Assembly: GCA_029560455.1 (NCBI GenBank)
Contig: JAKQKW010000186.1
Location: 1-15,323, forward strand
Source: Candidatus Rifleibacteriota bacterium
GTDB lineage: Bacteria; Riflebacteria; Ozemobacteria; Ozemobacterales; Ozemobacteraceae
Direction of reading: 5' to 3'
DNA length: 15,323 bases
Part shown: piece by piece, positions 7,892 through 14,292 of the stretch
Layout: every line of letters begins with the position of its first letter
Position numbering within the stretch: position 1 is the stretch's first letter
Made by a program: the position numbers and the translations under genes
Notes under the pieces: model-generated
What the model was told of the DNA's origin: nothing
The model's database searches: none
The model's input: only the letters and a program-made list of their open reading frames with translations

Positions 7892-8933
7892 GATCGACGA
7901 CCTCGCCAAGATGCTGCCAGGTAAGGGGTTCGTCGGCGGCAATATCTTTGAGCAGCCGGCGGTTCATTGTCTGTGGCAACAGTTCAGGGTGAATGCCGGC
8001 CGCCGGCCGTTTTATGGCGACATTGCGGCCATCGATGATGTCGCCGGCGCGCAAATCGCGGGCAGCGACCAGCCCGCGTCTGACAAGCGGCAAATTCTGT
8101 TCTTCACTGCGGGTTGGCTGTTTTATGCCGTCACCAAGCATGGCATAAGTTCTTTTGACGGATCTGACCATTGCGGCAAATTCTTCCGGCTGCATCGATG
8201 CCGCGTGATCTGGCCCGGGCATGCCCCTGTCGAGAGTCAGGTGTTTTTCGATGATTACTGCCCCGAGCGCCGTTGCTGCAACTGCAGCCTCGCAACCTTC
8301 GGTGTGGTCAGAAAAACCAACGGGCAGATCGAATGCCTGACGCATGGTGGCAATGGCCCTAAGGTTGGTTTCATCGGCAGGTGCCGGGTATTCGGTCGTG
8401 CAGTGCAGCAGAATGATTTCGGGGGCCCCGGTATCACGCAGGCTGGTTACTGCCTTTTGTACTTCTCCAAGCGTGCCCATGCCCGTCGAAAGAATTACCG
8501 GTATTTTTTTGCAGCCGATGGCCGCAAGAAACGGCAGATTGGTCAGTTCGCCAGACCCGATTTTTATGGCTGACGAGCCGATACCGCAGAGCAGGTCGAG
8601 ACTTAACTGCCCGTCAGGCGTTGAAAGAAACATCAGGCCGCGGCTTTCGGCGTAGTCTTTCAGATCGCCAAAATCGGCAAAATCGAGTTCGAGACTCTTC
8701 AGCAGCTGATACTGGTCGGTTACCGCCACTTTCTGCTGGTATGGAGCCGTAGCGGCATACTGTCCGGTACATTCAAAGGCTTTGAACGTCTGAAACTTAA
8801 CGATATCGGCCCCGGCTTCGGCTGCCGCATCAACCAGGCGTCGAGCCAGTTCGATACTGCCGTTATGATTGACGCCGGCTTCGGCAATGATGATCGGCCG
8901 GGTTGTAAAACGTTTCAGAAAATTACTGGGCAT
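7881..8933 (-). CDS. neuB: NeuB/LegI-type nonulosonic acid synthase
   Basis: A 350-residue enzyme that condenses phosphoenolpyruvate with an N-acyl hexosamine (ManNAc, or the 2,4-diacetamido-2,4,6-trideoxy sugar for legionaminate) to form a C9 sialic-type acid. The NeuB TIM barrel (about 12-270) carries PIIIAEAGVNHNG (13-25), VKFQT with K45/K46 region, IKIGSGELTNLPF, and metal-ligand histidines in SDHTEG (H210) and IEKHLTLDR (H231). A C-terminal antifreeze-like SAF domain (about 283-345) includes RRGLVAARDLRAGD. HCTTEYPAP and RGMPGPDHAAS resemble legionaminate synthases more than N-acetylneuraminate synthases, and the LegB neighbour supports LegI (inference). Length is typical of the family. 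The ATG lies two bases after the stop of legB, a tight operon junction. Confidence 0.93.
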   Translation of the reverse strand: MPSNFLKRFTTRPIIIAEAGVNHNGSIELARRLVDAAAEAGADIVKFQTFKAFECTGQYAATAPYQQKVAVTDQYQLLKSLELDFADFGDLKDYAESRGLMFLSTPDGQLSLDLLCGIGSSAIKIGSGELTNLPFLAAIGCKKIPVILSTGMGTLGEVQKAVTSLRDTGAPEIILLHCTTEYPAPADETNLRAIATMRQAFDLPVGFSDHTEGCEAAVAATALGAVIIEKHLTLDRGMPGPDHAASMQPEEFAAMVRSVKRTYAMLGDGIKQPTRSEEQNLPLVRRGLVAARDLRAGDIIDGRNVAIKRPAAGIHPELLPQTMNRRLLKDIAADEPLTWQHLGEVVDLAP

Positions 8934-8935
8934 GT

Positions 8936-9931
8936 TTAACTCTTGAAGCTGGCGGCGTCAGCGTATGTCTGCAGGTTTTCCCGCACCCATTCAACGGTTT
9001 TCTGCAGACCGGTTCTGAAATCGACAGCAGGCTGCCAGCCAAGGTCACGGCGTGCCTTTTCGGCGTTGCCGAGCAGGCGCATTACCTCTGAGTCGGCCGG
9101 CCGGTCGCGGCTGGCGTCATGCACTATTTCGATTCTGCTGCCGACCAGATCAGCGATCAGATCAGCAGTTTCGCCGATTGTTCTGGCACTGCCGGTCGCC
9201 AGATTATAAACTTCGGCCCGCCCGGGTGCGTGCCGGGCAGCAGCCAGAAAGCCTGCTGCCGTGTCAGTGACAAAATTGAAATCTCTTACCGGCCGCGTGT
9301 CACCGAGTTTGACACAACGGCTCTGCAGCGCCTGGGCGATGATGGTCGGTATGACCGCCCGCAGCGACTGGCGTGGCCCGAAAGTGTTGAAAGGCCTGAC
9401 GATGGTCACCGGCAGACCGAAAGCGCAGTGATATGAGTTTCCGAGCATATCGGCCGAAATTTTGCTGGCAGAGTAGGGCGATTGCGCCTGCAGCGGGTGC
9501 TCTTCATCGATCGGCACCCGCAGTGCTGTACCGTATACTTCGCTGGTCGAAGTAAGCAGCGTGAGTCTTGTTTTGTGCCTTCTGGCCGCTTCGAGAATGT
9601 TGAGGGTGCCGTTGATGTTGGTTTCGACGTAGCTCTGCGGCGCTGTATAAGAGAAGGGTATGCCAATCAGAGCCGCCAGATGAAAGATCGTATCGCAGCC
9701 ATCGACCAGACGGTCGACCATAAACGGGTCGCGAATATCGCCGGCAATAATGGTAAGGGCGGGGTGGGGTGCGGTTGCGGCCAGCCAGCCAGTATCTGAC
9801 TTTGAATTATAACGGGTCAATGCTTTGACGCGGGCACCGGCGGCCAGCAGCGCCTCGGTCAGGTGACTGCCGATAAAGCCGGCCGCACCGGTTACGGCCA
9901 CCGTTCTGTCTTTAAAAAAGTCAGTATTCAT
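8936..9931 (-). CDS. legB: LegB-like NAD-dependent nucleotide-sugar 4,6-dehydratase
   Basis: A 331-residue extended SDR enzyme. LegB removes water from a GDP- or UDP-N-acetylglucosamine to give the 4-keto-6-deoxy sugar at the start of legionaminic acid synthesis. The NAD site is TGAAGFIGSHL (about 14-24). The catalytic segment reads STSEVYG (128-134), with Ser where RmlB-type dehydratases have Asp, and the active-site pair is YSASK (Y153, K157). HLAALIGIPFSYTAP, RPFNTFGPRQSLRAVIPTII and RPVRDFNFVTDT are close to the LegB pattern. The frame extends upstream to 10036, but ATG at 9931 is chosen: the Rossmann strand starts ten residues later, a CAGGT site precedes it, and it overlaps the stop of the nucleotidyltransferase gene by only 11 bases. 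UDP versus GDP substrate cannot be read directly. Confidence 0.92.
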   Translation of the reverse strand: MNTDFFKDRTVAVTGAAGFIGSHLTEALLAAGARVKALTRYNSKSDTGWLAATAPHPALTIIAGDIRDPFMVDRLVDGCDTIFHLAALIGIPFSYTAPQSYVETNINGTLNILEAARRHKTRLTLLTSTSEVYGTALRVPIDEEHPLQAQSPYSASKISADMLGNSYHCAFGLPVTIVRPFNTFGPRQSLRAVIPTIIAQALQSRCVKLGDTRPVRDFNFVTDTAAGFLAAARHAPGRAEVYNLATGSARTIGETADLIADLVGSRIEIVHDASRDRPADSEVMRLLGNAEKARRDLGWQPAVDFRTGLQKTVEWVRENLQTYADAASFKS

Positions 9932-10985
9932 ATTGACCTGCCAGCGAGGCAAAGCTGTCGCGCGCCTTCGAATAATCGTGCGGGTTGCCGATGTCGAGCC
10001 AGAATTCAGAGACCGGGTAACAGCTGACGCCGCCAAGGCGGCTGATTGCCAGTTTTATGAGATCAGGCATATCGAGTTTTTCTCCCGGCATTACATGATC
10101 GAGCATTGCCGGCTCGACGACATACACGCCGGCATTGATAAAGATGCTGTGTGATGGCTTCTCTTCAATATCGATCAGTTCATCGCCACGCATCTGCAAT
10201 ACCCCGTAAGGTATCTGAAAATTGAATTCGCGTGTGCAGACCGTAAGCGGTTTGGCGCCGGTCTGGTGAAATTCAAGCAGACTGCCGAAATTGATCGGTG
10301 AGAGAATGTCGCCGTTCATGAGAATAAAAGGCTCTGCCGGGCGTTCTGGCAGCAGCGACAGCGAGCCCGCAGTGCCGAGAAATTTCTCCTCTTCGAGAAA
10401 ACTCAGATTTACACCGGTAACCGGGTGTTCGGCAAAATAACCACGAATTTTTTCGGCTTTGTAGTTGATGGAAACAAAAACATTTTCGATGCCGTGCCGG
10501 CGAAGTTGCTCGATGATGATTGCCAGAATCGGTCTGCCACCAACCGGCAGCAGAGGTTTTGGCGTTTCGCGGGTTATTTCGCCGAGGCGTGAACCAAGCC
10601 CACCAGCCATGATTACCGCCAGGTTTGGCCGTGGTTTGCGCGAAATCAGATCCTTGAGCTGCACCAGTCTGACCACGCGCATCTGACGATCAACTACCGG
10701 CAGATGTTTGATCGAACGGTTGGTCATCAGAAACAGCAGTTCATCGTCGGGCGTGTTCTGCGCAGCGGTGATCGGCCGGCGGTTCATCAGGCTTTCGATC
10801 GGACTGGTGAGATCGGCACCGCGAATGATGCCGCGGCGGATATCGCCGTCGGTTACCGTGCCGATCAGCTGCAGTTGCTCATCAACCACCAGAGCGATTT
10901 CGAAGGCGGTGTCGTCGATGACCCGCAGAGTATCGAGTATACTGGTCTGCGGCCTGATGAGAATCTTTTCAAATGAACGACTGAT
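9921..10985 (-). CDS. ptmE: CBS-domain sugar-1-phosphate nucleotidyltransferase (PtmE-like)
   Basis: Two CBS domains (about residues 5-60 and 65-115) precede a NTP_transferase domain with MAGGLGSRLGEITRETPKP (about 126-144), Mg-binding Asp in LMNGDIL, and FINAGVYV. This is the layout of Campylobacter PtmE, a glucosamine-1-phosphate guanylyltransferase that feeds GDP-legionaminate synthesis. The first in-frame GTG (10889) would cut away the first half of CBS1, and no ATG, GTG or TTG lies further upstream in the frame; the stop TGA is at 10991-10989. A complete N-terminus, SFEKILIRPQTSI, is encoded from 10985, where the codon is ATC, six bases after GAGG. I take ATC as the start, giving 354 residues, typical for the family. 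The alternative is a one-base change from ATG. The 3' end overlaps legB by 11 bases. This is the first operon gene. Confidence 0.87.
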   Translation of the reverse strand: MSRSFEKILIRPQTSILDTLRVIDDTAFEIALVVDEQLQLIGTVTDGDIRRGIIRGADLTSPIESLMNRRPITAAQNTPDDELLFLMTNRSIKHLPVVDRQMRVVRLVQLKDLISRKPRPNLAVIMAGGLGSRLGEITRETPKPLLPVGGRPILAIIIEQLRRHGIENVFVSINYKAEKIRGYFAEHPVTGVNLSFLEEEKFLGTAGSLSLLPERPAEPFILMNGDILSPINFGSLLEFHQTGAKPLTVCTREFNFQIPYGVLQMRGDELIDIEEKPSHSIFINAGVYVVEPAMLDHVMPGEKLDMPDLIKLAISRLGGVSCYPVSEFWLDIGNPHDYSKARDSFASLAGQYEY

Positions 10986-10988
10986 AAG

Positions 10989-10995
10989 TCACCTC
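10989..10995 (-). promoter_or_regulatory. Shine-Dalgarno sequence deciding the ATC start of ptmE
   Basis: On the minus strand the sequence reads GAGGTGACTTATCAGTCG. GAGG (10995-10992) is six bases before ATC (10985-10983). No comparable ribosome site precedes the GTG at 10889. The TGA inside the site is the upstream in-frame stop. Confidence 0.7.
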
Positions 10996-11018
10996 GTGCG
11001 TTATCTTCAAACCCTGAA

Positions 11019-11047
11019 AACATAGCAGAATTGCTACCGGTCGTAAA
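11019..11047 (-). promoter_or_regulatory. Predicted promoter of the nonulosonate operon
   Basis: On the minus strand, TTTACG (11047-11042) and TATGTT (11024-11019) are separated by 17 bases, with TGC just before the -10 (extended -10). The transcript would start near 11012, about 27 bases before the ATC start at 10985, which agrees with that start choice. The 10-base perfect palindrome AAACATGTTT (11045-11054) overlaps the -35 and could be an operator. Confidence 0.55.
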
Positions 11048-11086
11048 CATGTTTTGATTTTTACTGCATTTTTATCAGCCGGAATG

Positions 11087-11095
11087 TGTTAGAAT
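11087..11095 (+). promoter_or_regulatory. Extended -10 promoter of the glycosyltransferase gene
   Basis: TGTTAGAAT gives an extended -10 (TG, one base, TAGAAT at 11090-11095). No strong -35 is seen, which is common for extended -10 promoters. The predicted start near 11102 gives a leader of about 25 bases containing GTGAGG (11116-11121) just before the ATG at 11127. Confidence 0.5.
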
Positions 11096-11126
11096 TTCGC
11101 AAACGTGGTCTTAATGTGAGGTTTTC

Positions 11127-12686
11127 ATGCTTGAGATGATTGAACAGCGCAGATGGAAACTCATCTGCAGCATAATTGCCGGATTACTGCTGCTGATATT
11201 CATAAAAAATGCCTGGGTCTGCGACGATGCCTATATAATTTTCAGGTCGATAGAGCAGCTTTATGCCGGCAATGGCCCGAACTGGAACCCGCACGAAAGA
11301 GTGCAGGCTTACACCAGCCCTCTGTGGTACTGGTTGCTGGCTATTTCGCGGGCGGTGTCGTCCGATCATTTTTTCAACTTTTTTCTGCTGTCGCTGGTTT
11401 TGTTTTTAATCCTGGGTTTGAGAATACGCAGATATTTTGGCGACAGCCGCAGCTGTGCAGTTTTTCTTTGCCTGGCTGCCGGCTCGAATGCCTTTTTCGA
11501 CTTTACCACTTCAGGCCTCGAAAACATACTGGCCTATCTGCTGGTAGCCCTTGCGTTCTTTTACGGGCTCGAAGCCGTGAAGATCGACCCTGTCTCACCT
11601 CGTGCGGAAACCCTTTTCAGGCGCAGTCTCTGGGCCTTTGCCCTGTTGCCGGTTTGCCGCCATGATTTTTTGCTGATCGGGTTATTGCCGGCACTTGTTC
11701 TGATCAGGCAGTTTCGTGGAAATGGCCGTTCGCTGGCCGGCAGCCTGCTGCTGCTTTGCGGGCCGCTGCTTGCCTGGTCGGCCTTTTCGCTGATTTATTA
11801 CGGGGCACTTTTTCCGAATACGGCATATGCAAAGCTTTCTACCGGCATTCCCCACTGGCTGCTGCTGCGCCAGGGGCTTTATTATTTCTGGGAAACCTTT
11901 GTCGGCGACCCTCTGACTATGCTGATCATTGCCGGCGGATCTGTTGCGGCCTTCTGTAACAGAATGCCTTTTATGCGTTCAACTGCGACTGCAACCGTTT
12001 TATATCTGATCTACATTCTCTGGGCCGGTGGCGACTTCATGCGTGGCCGGTTTTTCTCGGTGCCTTTTCTGGTGGCGCTTATAATGCTTCTTGAATCAGG
12101 AATTGCCGAAAGATTCTTCATGGCAAAAGCCTCTCTGGCAAAAGTTATTCCGGTTATTTTTCTGGCTTATCTTCTCGCTTTTCCTCACACACCGGTTAAT
12201 ACGTGGTTCGGGTTTCAGGATTTTTCAGTCAACAACGGCATTGCTGACGAAAGAGGCTACTTCTTCGACGTCTGTTCTTTGTATGCCTATTTGCACAGTG
12301 GCCCAGGCGGCCTTTTCCCTGATTTTGAATGGAGTCAGATCGGAAAGCAGATCGCTGAGAACGGGGTCGGTTATCTTGAAAATGATTTCAACGGCATGCT
12401 TGGCTTCTGGGCCGGAGTTAAGCCGATTATCGTCGACCGGCTGGCCCTGGCCGACCCGTTTCTGGCCCGGCAACCGGTCAGCCCGCAGATAGCGTGGCGT
12501 GTCGGGCATTATAAACGTGATGTCCCGGTAGAATATCGTGCCAGTCTTGAAAACAGCAGAAATATGTTCTCTGATACTCAAACAGCCTCTTTGTATGATA
12601 AAATTCTGCTTGCCACCCGCGAGCCACAAATTTTTTCTTTTAAAAGATTGCTGGCAATTGTAAAATTAAATCTCGGCATAAACTGA
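11127..12686 (+). CDS. Polytopic GT-C glycosyltransferase, AftB-like
   Basis: A 519-residue integral membrane protein with about nine or ten hydrophobic helices in the first 380 residues and a soluble, probably periplasmic C-terminal part of about 140. After the first helix (about 12-28) comes WVCDDAYIIFR with the Asp pair D33/D34, then NGPNWNPHERVQAYTSPLW. This DDAYI(T)FR...NP.ERV.(G/A)YTSPLW pattern marks GT-C enzymes of the AftB-like group, which take sugars from polyprenyl-phosphate carriers and add them to surface glycans or proteins. VCRHDFLLIG and DFMRGRFFSVPFLV are further polar motifs between helices. Donor and acceptor are unknown. ATG at 11127 has GAGG five bases upstream. It is divergent from the nonulosonate operon, with which it may share a surface-glycan role (inference), and is followed 34 bases later by the Sel1-repeat gene. 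Confidence 0.8.
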   Translation: MLEMIEQRRWKLICSIIAGLLLLIFIKNAWVCDDAYIIFRSIEQLYAGNGPNWNPHERVQAYTSPLWYWLLAISRAVSSDHFFNFFLLSLVLFLILGLRIRRYFGDSRSCAVFLCLAAGSNAFFDFTTSGLENILAYLLVALAFFYGLEAVKIDPVSPRAETLFRRSLWAFALLPVCRHDFLLIGLLPALVLIRQFRGNGRSLAGSLLLLCGPLLAWSAFSLIYYGALFPNTAYAKLSTGIPHWLLLRQGLYYFWETFVGDPLTMLIIAGGSVAAFCNRMPFMRSTATATVLYLIYILWAGGDFMRGRFFSVPFLVALIMLLESGIAERFFMAKASLAKVIPVIFLAYLLAFPHTPVNTWFGFQDFSVNNGIADERGYFFDVCSLYAYLHSGPGGLFPDFEWSQIGKQIAENGVGYLENDFNGMLGFWAGVKPIIVDRLALADPFLARQPVSPQIAWRVGHYKRDVPVEYRASLENSRNMFSDTQTASLYDKILLATREPQIFSFKRLLAIVKLNLGIN

Positions 12687-12720
12687 AGTTAGAAGAAAAT
12701 GCCGGCCGGGAGTGGGAACA

Positions 12721-13788
12721 ATGAAACATCTCGAACAGATTGCCGAAGCACTGCGGGGTCTTGCCGACCGTTATGGCATCACCATAACCGAGGTTCCTGA
12801 CCGGCTGCGTGAAAAAATTCTGCATATTACCGGCCCTGAATGTGCCGCAGATCTTGATCTGGTGCTGCAGCCACTGCGAGATAATCTGTTACGCCAGATC
12901 AGGGTCAGAGCCGGCAATAAGGTTGAAGAACGCGTTGTGACAGGTGCTGTAGAGGCAACTGCTTCTCTTGAAGGCTTTTCACGCGAAACTGCCAGGCAGG
13001 TTATCGACCTCTGGACCTCTATTTTCAAGGTCAAAACGGTTAAGAAACTTATTGAATCACAGGAATTCGACGAATTCGACCGGCTCGATGCCGAGCTTGT
13101 CATTAAAGATGACATAAAACTGGTAACTGATGAAAGCGTCGAAAGGGTTTTTAATCCCTTCGATTCGGTTTCAAAGGTTGTTGAGCCGCAGGTCGCAGAT
13201 TATGATGGCAAATTTGGCGACTGGGCTTCCGAAAATGTCACCGAATTTTCTATCAGCGCTGCCGAAAACCAGATCAGTATCAATGTCGAGAGTTTTGATG
13301 CCAAACCGGTTCCACTTGCTGACAGCCGGCGTTCGGGGTCCAGTGAGGCAAAGGACGGTCAGGGTAAAAGCCGGCGAAAACGCAGCGAAAACAGGTCGGA
13401 AGTTGAATTTGAAATGGGTGTTGCCGCTCCGCCTTCTTCTTCACCATCGTCTGCTGTCAAATACACGATCGATGATGCTTTCAAACAACTGCGCAATAAT
13501 AATTTCGATCTGGCATCAAAAATAATGATGGAACTGGCGCGCGGTGGTAACAGCAAAGCCCAGTTTCATCTCGGTGAGTTTTACCTGATGGGTACCGGTG
13601 TCGAAATCAGCGAAGAAAAGGCCAAATACTGGCTGCGTAAGGCGGCGGCTCAGGGCTCTTTTCCTGCCAAACAGAAGCTCGAAGATCTTGAAAGTAATGA
13701 CGGCTCAGGTGGCTGTTTTGGCTGCTTTTTTACAATTGTGGTCGTCGGTGGTGCCCTGAAACTGCTTTCGGTGCTGGCCGGGCTTTAA
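12721..13788 (+). CDS. Sel1-repeat protein with C-terminal membrane anchor
   Basis: A 355-residue protein of unknown function. Residues 1-105 form a helical domain (AEALRGLADRYG..., GFSRETARQVIDLW) resembling N-terminal helical domains of other bacterial Sel1/TPR proteins. An acidic region and a low-complexity linker follow (about 105-245), with a basic patch SRRKRSENR (217-225) and a Ser/Pro run. One degenerate (about 250-282) and one canonical Sel1-like repeat (about 278-316: AQFHLGEFYLMGTGV, AKYWLRKAAAQG) come next. The Gly/Cys-rich GGCFGCF precedes a hydrophobic helix (about 334-354) ending at the last residue, so it looks tail-anchored with the bulk in the cytoplasm. Sel1 repeats usually mediate protein contacts. 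ATG at 12721 is preferred to the in-frame GTG at 12712 because that GTG sits within the GGGAG ribosome site (12708-12712). It is probably co-transcribed with the glycosyltransferase gene. Confidence 0.78.
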   Translation: MKHLEQIAEALRGLADRYGITITEVPDRLREKILHITGPECAADLDLVLQPLRDNLLRQIRVRAGNKVEERVVTGAVEATASLEGFSRETARQVIDLWTSIFKVKTVKKLIESQEFDEFDRLDAELVIKDDIKLVTDESVERVFNPFDSVSKVVEPQVADYDGKFGDWASENVTEFSISAAENQISINVESFDAKPVPLADSRRSGSSEAKDGQGKSRRKRSENRSEVEFEMGVAAPPSSSPSSAVKYTIDDAFKQLRNNNFDLASKIMMELARGGNSKAQFHLGEFYLMGTGVEISEEKAKYWLRKAAAQGSFPAKQKLEDLESNDGSGGCFGCFFTIVVVGGALKLLSVLAGL

Positions 13789-13812
13789 GCTCCAACTGCC
13801 GGGGGATTTGAT

Positions 13813-14160
13813 TTATCTGAGAATCCAGGCAGAAATCAGCAGACTGAAAGAGGCGAACAGCAGCAGCGATGATGCGATAACATGGTTCGTCGGATTCATT
13901 AATGACCGGCTCGTCTGAAACGGCCGACCGGCAATCATTACTGCGCCGGGTTCTGAAGCCGGCACCTGCAGGAAAAAACCGAAAATTGCCGCAGAATAGT
14001 AGATACCGCCAAAAACCAGCCCGTAAATACCGCTCTTGAACAGCAGACCCATCCCGGCAATGACAGCGGCATATTTGATCAGAACCGAATACAATAGATT
14101 GCCGCCCTGCAGCAACAGCAGCAGGCCAAGGATAGCAGATACAAACTTGTTGCGATTCAT
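13813..14160 (-). CDS. Small multi-pass membrane protein of unknown function
   Basis: A 115-residue hydrophobic protein with three or four predicted helices: about 5-27 (FVSAILGLLLLLQGGNLLYS), one or two within 30-66, and 92-114 at the C-terminus, with a short polar loop between (67-91). I recognise no family. ATG at 14160 is used; a TTG at 14169 in the same frame would add three residues. Neither has a clear Shine-Dalgarno, so expression is less certain. The gene converges on the Sel1-repeat gene with only 24 bases between stops. A competing minus-strand frame over the same bases reads as an unlikely Cys/Arg-rich protein and is dismissed. Confidence 0.6.
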   Translation of the reverse strand: MNRNKFVSAILGLLLLLQGGNLLYSVLIKYAAVIAGMGLLFKSGIYGLVFGGIYYSAAIFGFFLQVPASEPGAVMIAGRPFQTSRSLMNPTNHVIASSLLLFASFSLLISAWILR

Positions 14161-14228
14161 TGCAGACAACCATATTCAAGAATTAGTCAATCCTAACAGA
14201 GGCGGTTAAAAAAGTCACAAAATTTCTC

Positions 14229-14258
14229 TTGACGCGACGCAGCAAAAAATGTCATAAT
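14229..14258 (+). promoter_or_regulatory. Predicted sigma-70-like promoter of the symporter gene
   Basis: TTGACG (14229-14234), an 18-base spacer and CATAAT (14253-14258), with TGT directly before the -10. The transcript would start near 14265, giving a leader of about 28 bases to the TTG at 14293. Confidence 0.65.
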
Positions 14259-14292
14259 TGCAGCATAAAAATACAGGCAAGGGAGTACGGTT

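Noticed and set aside
9932..10036. N-terminal 35-residue extension of the dehydratase
   Set aside because: It overlaps the nucleotidyltransferase gene, reads as Ser/Thr/Arg-rich low-quality sequence, and the family start fits ATG 9931 with a ribosome site.
10041..10889. GTG 10889 as the start of the nucleotidyltransferase
   Set aside because: It would remove the first half of CBS1, has no ribosome site, and lies about 120 bases after the predicted transcript start.
13730..14179. 149-residue minus-strand frame overlapping the small membrane protein
   Set aside because: It is an off-frame reading rich in Arg, Cys and Gln, runs into the Sel1 gene, and the alternative frame gives clear membrane helices.
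14205..14220. CRP-like cAMP site near the symporter promoter (TCACA half-site)
   Set aside because: Only one half matches; the other half (GGTTA) is poor, so it is not supportable although a cyclase is encoded nearby.
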